A DNA stretch of 41,005 nt, from NCBI GenBank assembly GCA_031362405.1, contig JANLSO010000037.1, forward strand, positions 1 through 41,005, read 5' to 3'. The notes beneath the pieces are model-generated. The model was not told where the DNA came from and did no database searches. It saw nothing but the letters and a program-made list of their open reading frames with translations. Positions within the stretch are counted from its first letter, which is position 1; each line of letters starts with the position of its first letter. A program made the translations under genes and the position numbers. This DNA comes from JANLSO01 sp031362405 (GTDB lineage: Bacteria > Actinomycetota > Thermoleophilia > Miltoncostaeales > Miltoncostaeaceae). Below are positions 23,674 through 31,241 of the stretch, piece after piece.

Positions 23674-24979
23674 CGACCCTCGGACGGCATTGCCATCGGT
23701 CGATCGGCTTTTACGGACGCCGACCGTGCAGGAACTACTGACGCGCCATTCCCACGCGGAGGTCGTCGAGGCGATCCGCGACGCCCTTGCCGTGCGGCGC
23801 ATGCGCAACCACGGCGCCGAGGGTCTCGAGGCCGAGCTCGCCGAGCGCCTGCGGCCGTCGTTGGGGCGCGTCATCAACGCGACCGGGGTCGTGCTTCACA
23901 CGAACCTCGGCCGGGCCCCGCTCGCGGATGCCGCCATCGCCGCCGCGGTTCGGGTCGCCGGTGCCTGCGCCCTCGAATGGGACCGCGCCGACGGAGCGCG
24001 CGGGTCTCGGCACGATCACGTCGCCCGGCACCTGCGCGCCCTCACCGGCGCCCCAGCGGCATGCGTCGTCAACACCAACGCAGGTGCGGTACTTCTGGCG
24101 CTCTGCTCCCTGGGGGGCGGTGAGGTGGTGGTCTCGCGGGGCCAGCTCGTCGAGATCGGCGGCGGCTTTCGGATCCCGGATGTCCTCGAAGCTTCGGGTC
24201 TTCGGCTCGTGGAAGTCGGTACGACCAATCGCACCCGCATCGCCGACTACGCCGCCGCCGTCACCGAGGCCACGGTGGGCATCCTCCAGGTACACCAGTC
24301 GAACTTCCGCACGCTGGGGTTCGTGGAACAGGCATCGCTCGAGGAGATGGCCGAGCTCGCGCGCGCCAGGGGCCTGTGCCTTATCGACGACCTCGGCAGC
24401 GGGGTGATCGTCGCCGACCCGCGCCTGCCCGATGAACCGGAAGCCCGGGCGAGCATCACGGCTGGCGTCAACCTTGTGTGCTTCAGCGCTGACAAGCTCC
24501 TCGGTGGCCCGCAAGCCGGATTGATCGTCGGAACCACCGAGGCCGTTGCCCGATGCACAGGGCATCCGCTGATGCGCGCGCTGCGGCCCGACAAGCTCAC
24601 CCTTGCGGCGCTTGAAGCCACGCTCGCCCTGCACCGCGACCCCGAAGGCGCCTGGCGCGACCTCCCGGCCCTGCGAATGATCGGCGCCTCGGGCGAAGAA
24701 CGCCGCGAGCGTGCTGATCGCCTCGCTGCCGCGCTCGGCGCTGAGGTCGTTGCGACGGTGGGGCGCGCGGGAGGCGGCACGATGCCGCTGCTGGAGATCC
24801 CCAGTTGGGCCGTCGCGCTGGGCGCACCCGACCCCGAGGTCCTCGCGGCCCGCCTGCGCTCGGGCGAACCGGCCGTTGCGGGACGCATCGCCGACGGCCG
24901 GATCCTGCTCGACGTGATCGCCCTCAGCGACGTCGACCTCGACGAGCTGCCCGGCGTGGTCGCCCGCGCACGCACATGA
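23666..24979 (+). CDS. selA: L-seryl-tRNA(Sec) selenium transferase
   Basis: PLP enzyme converting Ser-tRNA(Sec) to Sec-tRNA(Sec) with selenophosphate. 437 residues, within the usual 430-470. The N-terminal winged-helix-like region (LPSVDRLLRTPTVQELL) recognises the tRNA. INATGVVLHTNLGRAPL is the family signature. LIDDLGSG is followed by SADKLLGGPQAG, with the PLP lysine near K277. The ATG at 23666 lies inside the last codons of selD. Its TGA overlaps the selB ATG (ATGA), indicating translational coupling along the operon. Confidence 0.96.
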   Translation: MPSDPRTALPSVDRLLRTPTVQELLTRHSHAEVVEAIRDALAVRRMRNHGAEGLEAELAERLRPSLGRVINATGVVLHTNLGRAPLADAAIAAAVRVAGACALEWDRADGARGSRHDHVARHLRALTGAPAACVVNTNAGAVLLALCSLGGGEVVVSRGQLVEIGGGFRIPDVLEASGLRLVEVGTTNRTRIADYAAAVTEATVGILQVHQSNFRTLGFVEQASLEEMAELARARGLCLIDDLGSGVIVADPRLPDEPEARASITAGVNLVCFSADKLLGGPQAGLIVGTTEAVARCTGHPLMRALRPDKLTLAALEATLALHRDPEGAWRDLPALRMIGASGEERRERADRLAAALGAEVVATVGRAGGGTMPLLEIPSWAVALGAPDPEVLAARLRSGEPAVAGRIADGRILLDVIALSDVDLDELPGVVARART

Positions 24980-26715
24980 CCCGCCCCCTGGTGCTCGGAA
25001 CCGCCGGCCACGTCGACCACGGCAAGACCGCGCTGGTGTTGGCGCTCACCGGCCACGACACCGATCGTCTTGCTGAGGAGAAACGGCGGGGCATATCGAT
25101 CGAGCTCGGCTTCGCGCCCCTCGACCTGCCGTCGGGCGAGCGGGTGAGCCTCGTTGATGTGCCAGGCCACGAACGCTTCGTGCGCCACATGGTCGCGGGA
25201 ACAACCGGGGTCGACGGCTTCCTGCTCTGCGTCGCCGCCGACGACGGCGTCATGCCCCAGACCCGCGAACACCTCTCGGTGCTGAGTCTTCTGGGTATCG
25301 AGGCCGGAGTGGTGGCGATCACACGCTCAGACCGGGCCGATCCGACGGCAGCGACGCGCGAGGTCGCGACCATTGTCGGTGCGGACGTCGAGGCCGTCGC
25401 TGTCTGCGCGCCGACGGGCGAGGGAATCCCCGAGCTTCTTGCGGCCCTCGACCGGCTGGTGACCTGCCTTCGACCCCGCATCCGCTCGGCCCGCCCGCGC
25501 CTATTCGTCGACCGTTCGTTCAGCATCGCTGGAGCGGGAACCGTGGTCACCGGGACGCTCTGGGGAGGCGAGCTCGACCGCGGGGCGCGCGTCGTGGTGC
25601 ACCCCGGCGCCGCCGAGGGCATGGTGCGCGGGATTCAGGTGCACGACTCCCCCGTCGAGCGGGCCAGCGGCGGGAGGACGGCCCTCAACCTTTCTGGGCT
25701 CTCTCGCGACAAGGTTCCCCGCGGCTCGTGCGTGACACTCGCGGCCGATGGTTGGGAGCCGAGCGATCGTCTCGGCGTCGCGCTGACCTGGCTGCCCGAC
25801 GCCGGCGGATCGTTTCGGTCGGGAGGCCAGCTCCACTGCCTGCTCGGCACGTCGGCGGGCTCGGCGACATGCCTCCTGCTCGACCGCAACCGGATCGACC
25901 CCGGTGAGACGGGCCTGGCCGAACTGCGCTTCACGCAACCGGTTTGCGCCGAGGTCGGCGATCGGTTGATCCTGCGGTCGGCCGAGCCGCTGACGGTGGG
26001 CGGCGCGCAGGTACTCGATACCGCCCCGCCGCGTGGGGGACGCCGGGCAGAGCGACGCGATCGGCTCGCCATCCTGCGCGCAGGCGCCCCCGACGAGATC
26101 CTGCGCTTGCACCTGCGCGAAGCCGGACCACGCGGCCTCGCCGTGACGCAACCGGGTGCCGGGGTGCTTCTCGCAGGCCGAGTGTTCGACGCCGATGTGG
26201 TGGAGGCCGCGCGCGCCGCCGCCGCAGCCGTAACGACGGTGGCCGCCGCCCGCGCGGCAACGGGCCTGCCCCCGGCCGCCGCCGCGGTGCTGGTCGATGA
26301 GCTGATCGGCGAAGGGGCTTTCGCGAAGGCCGACAGCGCTGATCCGGCCATCGAGGCACTGGCCGATTTGCTGGAGACCGCCGGCCTACGCCCTCCGACC
26401 CCCTCCGAGCTCGGCGTTGCCGCTCGTCTGGCCCCGAAAGACCTGCGCATTGCCCTTGCCAAGCTGCGCGATACCGGGCGCGTCATCCTCGCGGCGGATG
26501 ACCTCTGGTTCTCCTGCGCCGCCCTCGCCGACGCCACGACCACGGGCCGAGCCGCCCTCGCCGAGGCCCCGAAGGGCATCGCCGAACTTCGCGATCTCTG
26601 GGGAGTGGGAAGGAAGCACGCGCTGGCGATTGCCGCCTACCTCGACGCGACTGGAATTACCGTCCGTCAGGGAGAGGTGCGTATCCTCAGAGACCCCAAC
26701 CCAACGCCCGACTGA
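24976..26715 (+). CDS. selB: selenocysteine-specific elongation factor SelB
   Basis: 579-residue GTPase that brings Sec-tRNA to UGA codons with a downstream SECIS. G1 is GHVDHGKT (11-18), G3 is DVPGHERF, and the switch is RRGISIELGFA. The G4 motif reads TRSD where TKxD is usual. Domains 2 and 3 follow (RLFVDRSFSIAGAGTVVTGTL; RFTQPVCAEVGDRLILR). The C-terminal ~200 residues hold winged helices that bind SECIS RNA, ending GVGRKHALAIAAYLDATGITVRQGEVR. The ATG at 24976 overlaps the selA stop. A longer open frame from 24805 lies within selA and is rejected. The TGA stop sits in the loop of an 8-base-pair hairpin just before selC. Confidence 0.95.
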   Translation: MTRPLVLGTAGHVDHGKTALVLALTGHDTDRLAEEKRRGISIELGFAPLDLPSGERVSLVDVPGHERFVRHMVAGTTGVDGFLLCVAADDGVMPQTREHLSVLSLLGIEAGVVAITRSDRADPTAATREVATIVGADVEAVAVCAPTGEGIPELLAALDRLVTCLRPRIRSARPRLFVDRSFSIAGAGTVVTGTLWGGELDRGARVVVHPGAAEGMVRGIQVHDSPVERASGGRTALNLSGLSRDKVPRGSCVTLAADGWEPSDRLGVALTWLPDAGGSFRSGGQLHCLLGTSAGSATCLLLDRNRIDPGETGLAELRFTQPVCAEVGDRLILRSAEPLTVGGAQVLDTAPPRGGRRAERRDRLAILRAGAPDEILRLHLREAGPRGLAVTQPGAGVLLAGRVFDADVVEAARAAAAAVTTVAAARAATGLPPAAAAVLVDELIGEGAFAKADSADPAIEALADLLETAGLRPPTPSELGVAARLAPKDLRIALAKLRDTGRVILAADDLWFSCAALADATTTGRAALAEAPKGIAELRDLWGVGRKHALAIAAYLDATGITVRQGEVRILRDPNPTPD

Positions 26716-26723
26716 CGGGCGTT
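26703..26723 (+). terminator. hairpin spanning the selB stop codon
   Basis: AACGCCCG (26703-26710) pairs perfectly with CGGGCGTT (26716-26723); the 5-base loop ACTGA contains the selB TGA. There is no U-run, and tRNA-Sec starts 10 bases later, so it may be an RNA-processing or mRNA-end hairpin rather than a terminator. Confidence 0.5.
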
Positions 26724-26733
26724 CGGCCCACGG

Positions 26734-26824
26734 GGAGCGGCCGGGGCCTGGTGGCCCAACTCGCCTTCAAAACGAGTCGGGGCGGGTTCGCCCGCCCGGT
26801 AGGTTCGATTCCTGCGCCGCTCCG
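26734..26824 (+). tRNA. selC: tRNA-Sec (UCA)
   Basis: Drawn by hand as a bacterial selenocysteine tRNA. The 8-bp acceptor is GGAGCGGC/GCCGCTCC, with discriminator G. The D arm is 5 bp with a 4-base TGGT loop. The anticodon stem is 5 clear pairs with loop CTTCAAA, the anticodon TCA at 26767-26769. The long variable arm is GGGCGGG-TTCG-CCCGCCC. The 5-bp T stem has loop TTCGATT, so acceptor and T stem total 13 bp as expected. CCA is not encoded. It lies 18 bases after selB. Confidence 0.96.
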
Positions 26825-26976
26825 TCTGGGGGTAGGGGGAGTGGGCGACGGATTGCGCTCCCAGGCCTGCTGCTGGGCGACCCATCGATGCTTCCGTGAG
26901 GCCCCTTCCAGGGCTGGGCCGAGGAAGCGCCCGCTGACGCACAGGGCCTGGACGAAGCTGATCGGTGGCTGGCGAA

Positions 26977-27260
26977 TCAATGCGCCCCACCTGCGCGCCG
27001 CTCCTCCTGTTGGGCGCGCTCGAGTTCAAACGTCTTCGGGAGCCCGTCGGGGAGGGTTGTACGCCCACGCTCCGACTCGAGGCGCAGGGCCTCGGCGACT
27101 TCGGTCCCATCGATGCCATTGATCTGCGAAGCGATTGTGGCGATGTCGGCCAGGTCGCGGGCTCGGGACGAATACGCATTGCGGCGTCGCTCGAATCGCA
27201 CACGCCTTTTCGGCGATCTGCTGCGCCAGCCCGATTACGAGAGTGGGACGTGCTCATCGA
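26977..27260 (-). pseudogene. remnant of AbiEii-type nucleotidyltransferase toxin
   Basis: On the minus strand LVIGLAQQIAEKACAI (about 27250-27203) resembles the LEQQIAEKLHA segment of AbiEii/DUF1814 toxins. In a different frame, RRNAYSSRARDLADIATIASQI...DGTEVAEALRL...TTLPDGLPKTFEL (27201-26990) matches the RxxRxKDLxDLxLIA C-terminal part. The two pieces need at least one frameshift to join. The nucleotidyltransferase GS...D core is not found upstream in any frame. I read this as a decayed type IV toxin gene. The open frame 26977-27201 (74 aa) could still be translated but would be only a C-terminal scrap. Confidence 0.5.
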
Positions 27261-27412
27261 GCTCGGGAATCCCAAGGTGGACAAACGTGAACTCGGGCGA
27301 TTCAGTCGTCACGTCGTAGCGGTAAGGAGTGAGAACGTCGCCCGCACGTTCATGAGCGAGGCGCTCGATGCGTGAGCGCACGCTTGCTGCAGGCGAACCG
27401 GATCGGGCAGCG

Positions 27413-27720
27413 TTATGAGGGTGTGAGCAGCCGCGTGATCGTGGCGACGCGGCGAGGTGAGCGGCGGGCGACCGCCGCGATGGCGGTTTCGCGGGTCGCG
27501 GTGCGCCGCTCGATGGCATTGTCGAGCGCGTCGAGTACATGTCCCCGTTCGAGGGGGGAGATGGCAAGGTCAGCGATCGTTCGTGCGGGGTGGTGACCAT
27601 GATCCGCCGCTCCCGCTCCCGCGCCCACTCCCAGTCGTCGGCGCCGAGCGGAGCGATGTGGAGGTGTTCGCGCTCGGTCGCCGACGCGCGGGGGCGATCC
27701 TCACCGCGGTTTCTCTGGTG
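27413..27720 (-). pseudogene. remnant of AbiEi-type antitoxin
   Basis: HLHIAPLGADDWEWARERERRIMVTTP in one frame and ARTIADLAISPLERGHVLDALDNAIERRTATRETAIAAVARRSP in the next frame together resemble the end of AbiEi/DUF559-associated antitoxins (VTTPARTIADLA... followed by ALDxAxxR repeats). The join needs one base shift near 27598. The N-terminal winged helix is missing. It sits just upstream of the AbiEii-like remnant, in the usual antitoxin-toxin order on the minus strand, and both are broken. The remainder of 26825-27912 shows no other gene I can support. Confidence 0.5.
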
Positions 27721-27915
27721 TGGGTGGCGCTTTCGGTGCTGGTGATCACCCCCCACTTCAATGCGGGCAGCGCGAGCGTGTTCGGGCTGCGGGCACACAT
27801 GGCACGCATTCATTCGGGCAAATGGCGAAACCGACCGCGTACGCGCAGGTGCTTCTCAAGCTGCTCGACATCTGAACCGTCCGCTCACCCTCGCCACAGA
27901 TTCACCCACAACGAC

Positions 27916-27943
27916 GAAGGGCCCGCCAAATCGCGGGCCCTTC
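27916..27943 (-). terminator. hairpin downstream of tRNA-fMet
   Basis: GAAGGGCCCGC (27916-27926) and GCGGGCCCTTC (27933-27943) form a perfect 11-bp stem with a 6-base loop, 3 bases beyond the 3' end of tRNA-fMet. No strong T-run follows on the minus strand, but strength and position suit a terminator. Confidence 0.7.
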
Positions 27944-27946
27944 ACA

Positions 27947-28020
<74 letters not shown>

Positions 28021-28067
28021 GCGGAAACCACAGGTTGCCACAGACGGGGTCGATCCTCACCCCCGGC

Positions 28068-28769
28068 TCAGTCGTCGAGGTGCACGCGGGCACCGACGGT
28101 CAGCCATCCTGAGGTGACGACCTGGGCATAGACGCCGAAGAGGTTCTCGCGCTCGGTGGCCAGGTGGAAGAGCACGCGCTTGTCGCGCGCGATCGTGTCG
28201 GGGTCGAAGGTCGTCACCGCGCAGCGCTCGGTCGGTGAGACGACCTCCAGGGTCGGGCCGTCGTCGACGGTGAGGCGTCGCCCGATCCAGTCGGCCTCCG
28301 CGAAGGGTTCGGGCGCATCGAGCTCGAGAACGATGTTCGGGCGAAAGCGCCGCGGGTCGATTTCCTCGCCGAGCCACGTGTCGACCTGCCGCAGCGACGC
28401 TTCGGTGATGAGGTGGATGACCGCCGCATCGAAGACGCCCATCGGCTGGCGAGCCAGCTCGACGTCGTCCTCGAGCGCGATACAGACTTCGACGCGCAGA
28501 TCGCTGTCGAGCACATCAAGCTCGCGGCCGTCGGGCGTGCGCACCGTGATCCCCTCGGCGGTCTCCGGATCTCGAAAGCGCGCTCCGAAGCCAAGCAGGG
28601 CGCTGGCCCGGCGGGCCGACTGGGGCGTGCCGTCGGCGGTGATCACGGTGTAGCGGCGGTCGCCGTGGAGCCCGAACGGGCCGACGAACACCCGACGTGT
28701 CCGCTCCCCGGCGAACGACTTGACCGGATAGCGCCACAGGTCGGCGACGAGCCCGACCGCGAGGCGCAC
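28068..28769 (-). CDS. MOSC-domain protein
   Basis: 233 residues: N-terminal beta-barrel (MOSC_N, VADLWRYPVKSFAGE) followed by the MOSC domain (RFRPNIVLEL...FAEADWIGRRL...SPTERCAVTTFDPDT), with the conserved Cys183. These proteins bind molybdenum cofactor sulfur or act in mARC/YcbX-type N-oxide reduction. No ferredoxin domain is fused, so a separate electron donor would be needed. GTG start 2 bases after the stop of the small membrane protein gene, so the two are probably co-transcribed. The partner suggests no function. Confidence 0.85.
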   Translation of the reverse strand: MRLAVGLVADLWRYPVKSFAGERTRRVFVGPFGLHGDRRYTVITADGTPQSARRASALLGFGARFRDPETAEGITVRTPDGRELDVLDSDLRVEVCIALEDDVELARQPMGVFDAAVIHLITEASLRQVDTWLGEEIDPRRFRPNIVLELDAPEPFAEADWIGRRLTVDDGPTLEVVSPTERCAVTTFDPDTIARDKRVLFHLATERENLFGVYAQVVTSGWLTVGARVHLDD

Positions 28770-28771
28770 GG

Positions 28772-28951
28772 CTACCGGGTCAGTGCGAGGATGACCACGA
28801 GCAGCGCCAGAACGCCAACGACCATGAACGCGTAACTGATCATTCGGCGCCGGGTGCCCGCCGTCGCGGCAAAGACCTCGCGCGCGTGCTTGAGCTTTTC
28901 GGGGTCGCGCTCCGGCTCTGGCCAGTCTTCGTCTTTGTCGTCGTAGCCCAT
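28772..28951 (-). CDS. small single-helix membrane protein
   Basis: 59 residues: an acidic head (MGYDDKDEDWPEPERDPEKLKHA), a basic RTRR-type stretch and one C-terminal helix (ISYAFMVVGVLALLVVILALTR). The likely topology is N-in. The ATG at 28951 follows a TACGCT box by 7 bases, so it is probably leaderless. Using the upstream in-frame start at 28993 would place the coding start inside the sigma-factor terminator hairpin. Function unknown. It directly precedes the MOSC gene. Confidence 0.6.
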   Translation of the reverse strand: MGYDDKDEDWPEPERDPEKLKHAREVFAATAGTRRRMISYAFMVVGVLALLVVILALTR

Positions 28952-28958
28952 ACCTGGC

Positions 28959-28964
28959 AGCGTA
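28959..28964 (-). promoter_or_regulatory. -10 box of the small membrane protein gene, leaderless type
   Basis: TACGCT on the minus strand, 7 bases before the ATG at 28951. Confidence 0.4.
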
Positions 28965-28980
28965 CCGCCTCGCTCAACGA

Positions 28981-29007
28981 CGAGGGGGCCCACATGGGGC
29001 CCCCTCG
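28981..29007 (-). terminator. terminator hairpin of the sigma-factor gene
   Basis: CGAGGGGGCCC (28981-28991) pairs perfectly with GGGCCCCCTCG (28997-29007) around a 5-base loop, 27 bases after the rpoD stop. No T-run follows, common in high-GC actinobacteria. Confidence 0.7.
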
Positions 29008-29034
29008 AAACGACTTCTGTGTGTGTCGGTTGGC

Positions 29035-30117
29035 CTATGCGACCTCGCGCAGCTTCTGCGCCTCGGCCAGGCTCGCCAACTTCTGCAGCGACTGGTTCTC
29101 GATTTGGCGGATCCGCTCGCGGGTCACGTTGAACGTGCGACCCACCTCGTCGAGCGTGCGCGGGTGCTCGCCACCGAGCCCGTAACGCAGCTCCAGAACG
29201 CGCCGTTCGCGGTAGCTCAGCGTGTTCAGGACATCCTTCAGCCCTTCGCTGCGCATCACGCTTTCGGCAGCGGCCTCGGGAGAGACGGCCTTCTCGTCGG
29301 CCAAGAACTGACCGAACTCCGACTCCTCGTCGTCACCGACCGGCTTCTCGAGCGAGATCGGGGTCTGCGCGCTGCGCTTGATCGACTCGATCTCGGCCTC
29401 GGGTAGCTTCACCGAGTCAGAGATCTCGGCGATCGAGGGCTCGCGACCCAGCTCGCTGACGAGCTTGCGTTCGGCACGGTTGATCTTGTTCAGCTTCTCG
29501 ACGACATGAACGGGCATCCGAATGGTGCGGCCCTTGTCGGCGATCGCGCGTGCCACCGCCTGGCGAATCCACCAAGTCGCGTAGGTCGAGAACTTGAAGC
29601 CCTTGCGGTAGTCGAACTTCTCGGCCGCGCGCACGAGGCCAAGGGTGCCCTCCTGAATCAGGTCGAGGAACGCCAGGCCCTGGTTACGGTAGTTCTTGGC
29701 GATCGACACGACGAGGCGCAGGTTGGCCTCGACCATTCTGCGCTTCGCGTCGATGTCACCCAGCTCGATGAGCTTCGCGAGCTCGACTTCCTGGCGGGCG
29801 GTCAGCAGCGGGACGCGGCCGACGTCCTTCAGGAACAACTGCAGCGAATCGGTGCTCGTCTCGGTCTTCAGGTTCAGGCGGCGTGGACGCTCAGCCTCTT
29901 CGTTGAGTTTGCCGGTGCGCTCCAGCGCCTCGGCCTCATCGAGAAGGTCAACGCCCATCTCCTCCAGATGCGCGAAGAGCTGCTCGGCGGCGCTGGCGTC
30001 GACATCGACACCCTCGACCGACCGCGCCACCTCTTCGAGGCTCAGGAAGCCCTGCTCTTGCCCGCGTGCGACGAGGGCTCGAACGTCCTCGATCGCGACC
30101 ATTTCTTTCAGCGTCAT
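29035..30117 (-). CDS. rpoD: RpoD/SigA-family RNA polymerase sigma factor
   Basis: 360 residues. A short region 1.1-like start (MTLKEMVAIEDVRALVARGQ) is followed by region 1.2 (TDSLQLFLKDVGRVPLL). Region 2 reads EANLRLVVSIAKNYRNQGL / LDLIQEGTLGLVRAAEKFDY / FSTYATWWIRQAVARAIAD, and holds the -10 recognition helix. Region 3 and region 4 (RTLDEVGRTFNVTRERIRQIE) recognise the -35 box. The complete region 2.4/4.2 and normal spacing suit the primary sigma factor, but a second group paralogue elsewhere cannot be excluded. The ATG at 30117 is preceded by GGAGG at good spacing. The longer frame to 30222 crosses the promoter and is rejected. Two promoter-like elements lie upstream, one sigma-70 and one sigma-28-like. 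Confidence 0.95.
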   Translation of the reverse strand: MTLKEMVAIEDVRALVARGQEQGFLSLEEVARSVEGVDVDASAAEQLFAHLEEMGVDLLDEAEALERTGKLNEEAERPRRLNLKTETSTDSLQLFLKDVGRVPLLTARQEVELAKLIELGDIDAKRRMVEANLRLVVSIAKNYRNQGLAFLDLIQEGTLGLVRAAEKFDYRKGFKFSTYATWWIRQAVARAIADKGRTIRMPVHVVEKLNKINRAERKLVSELGREPSIAEISDSVKLPEAEIESIKRSAQTPISLEKPVGDDEESEFGQFLADEKAVSPEAAAESVMRSEGLKDVLNTLSYRERRVLELRYGLGGEHPRTLDEVGRTFNVTRERIRQIENQSLQKLASLAEAQKLREVA

Positions 30118-30204
30118 TTCTTCCCTCCGACCCACCGAAACGTGGGCCCTGCCGACGCAAACAAACTCAACTTGACCCGCTCCGACGTCGAACGGACGTT
30201 CGAG

Positions 30205-30232
30205 ACGGTACCGCTTCACCAAATGAAGTCAA
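30205..30232 (-). promoter_or_regulatory. sigma-70 promoter of rpoD
   Basis: On the minus strand TTGACT (30232-30227), 16 bases, TACCGT (30210-30205). The start falls near 30198, giving an 80-base leader that ends in a GGAGG site before the rpoD ATG. Confidence 0.5.
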
Positions 30233-30248
30233 GGGAATCGGCACCCCC

Positions 30249-30276
30249 GTATCGGCAGGAGACCGAAAACCTTTAG
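30249..30276 (-). promoter_or_regulatory. sigma-28 (FliA)-like promoter upstream of rpoD
   Basis: On the minus strand TAAAGGTT, exactly 11 bases, GCCGATAC: near-consensus for the flagellar sigma factor in both boxes and spacing. It points at rpoD, 132-159 bases upstream of its ATG, and lies above the sigma-70 promoter. The rest of the 307-base gap (30118-30424) holds only the hairpin at 30361-30385. Confidence 0.45.
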
Positions 30277-30360
30277 CCCCAGTTACACAAATCATGTGAC
30301 GAATCGTGTCGCGCCTTTCGACGCACCACTTCCACACGAGGGATCGGACTCTTCCAGCGC

Positions 30361-30385
30361 GGGCTTAACGGCCGGTTAAAAGCCC
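30361..30385 (-). terminator. hairpin downstream of the TPR gene
   Basis: GGGCTT...AAGCCC with inner TTAAC/GGTTAA pairing, interrupted by a two-base bulge. It lies 40 bases after the TPR-gene stop, so it probably ends that transcript before rpoD. Confidence 0.4.
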
Positions 30386-30424
30386 ATTGAGGATCGGATC
30401 GGCGTGGAAGCCGATGCGGGATGC

Positions 30425-31138
30425 TCAGGGAGCGGCGGATCCGGCGGAATTCGCGCCCACCTGGCGAAGTAACCCCGTCGCCGTGCGCCCGAGGAGCGTG
30501 TTGGGTGCCAGCTTCACGGTGCGTCGCCAACTGGCGAGAATCGTCGGTAGGTCGCGTCGATAGAGAGCGAGCCAGCCGCGGTTGAAGACCACGAGCTGAT
30601 TGTCGGGGTTCGCGGCGGCGAGGCTCCCGAGCGTTGTGGTGGCCTCTTGGAGACCCGCCGGGCCGCGTGACGCCGTCACCATTGCCAGACCGACTTTCGC
30701 GGCCGGGTCGCGTGGGTCGCGGCGCTCGGCCTCGCGGTACGCCTCGTTCGCCGCAGACGCGTCCTTCAGGGCCTGGTAGGCGTGGCCCAGCTCGACCCAA
30801 CGTCGAGCCGCTGCGTCGGGCCGTGCGACGATCTCACGCAGACGGGCCACCTGGACGGTCGGTTCGAGACGCGAGATCCCATCCGGAGCGGGTCGGTCGA
30901 GCACGATCGCGATGGGGGGAAGGCTGCCCGCCGGATCCGCGGTCGCATCGGGATTGATGGGCTCCCCGGCGACGGCGCCGACGATGATCGGCTGCGCACG
31001 ATCCTGGGCGCTGCGCTTCGCCGGCTCGTTCAGCAGGGAGGCGATTCCGAGGGCCGCTGCGGCAACAACCGCGCCCGCGACGAGTGCGACGACAAGACGC
31101 CGAGGTTCGATCGCAGGTTTTCCCAAGGGCGCCACCAC
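30425..31138 (-). CDS. membrane-anchored TPR-like protein
   Basis: 237 residues. A basic N-terminus and one membrane helix (VVALVAGAVVAAAALGIASLL) anchor it, then a ~50-residue linker and TPR-like helical pairs from about residue 105 (RRWVELGHAYQALKDASAANEAYREAERRDPRDPAAKVGLAMV; PDNQLVVFNRGWLALYRRDLPTILASWRRTVKLAPN). The repeat domain is predicted outside the cytoplasm. It probably acts as a protein scaffold; no partner is identified. The GTG at 31138 is chosen, but a GTG one codon later is equally possible. Divergent from pilT across 103 bases. Confidence 0.7.
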   Translation of the reverse strand: MVAPLGKPAIEPRRLVVALVAGAVVAAAALGIASLLNEPAKRSAQDRAQPIIVGAVAGEPINPDATADPAGSLPPIAIVLDRPAPDGISRLEPTVQVARLREIVARPDAAARRWVELGHAYQALKDASAANEAYREAERRDPRDPAAKVGLAMVTASRGPAGLQEATTTLGSLAAANPDNQLVVFNRGWLALYRRDLPTILASWRRTVKLAPNTLLGRTATGLLRQVGANSAGSAAP

Positions 31139-31241
31139 CTCATCGTGACGGGTCGGTGGGTCGACTCACAAGCGGCCGGCCCCTTCTGGTGACGAGGGTC
31201 AGGGCCTCATTTCACAGCGGTTCCCTGCCGATCTACTCTTC

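Noticed and set aside
26713..26715. selB TGA as a selenocysteine codon
   Set aside because: SelB is already full length (579 aa) at this codon, and the downstream frame enters tRNA-Sec.
26990..27010. Possible attachment-site copy of the tRNA-Sec 3' end (GCCGCTCC at about 27000)
   Set aside because: Only 8 contiguous bases match, easily by chance in GC-rich DNA; no integrase nearby.
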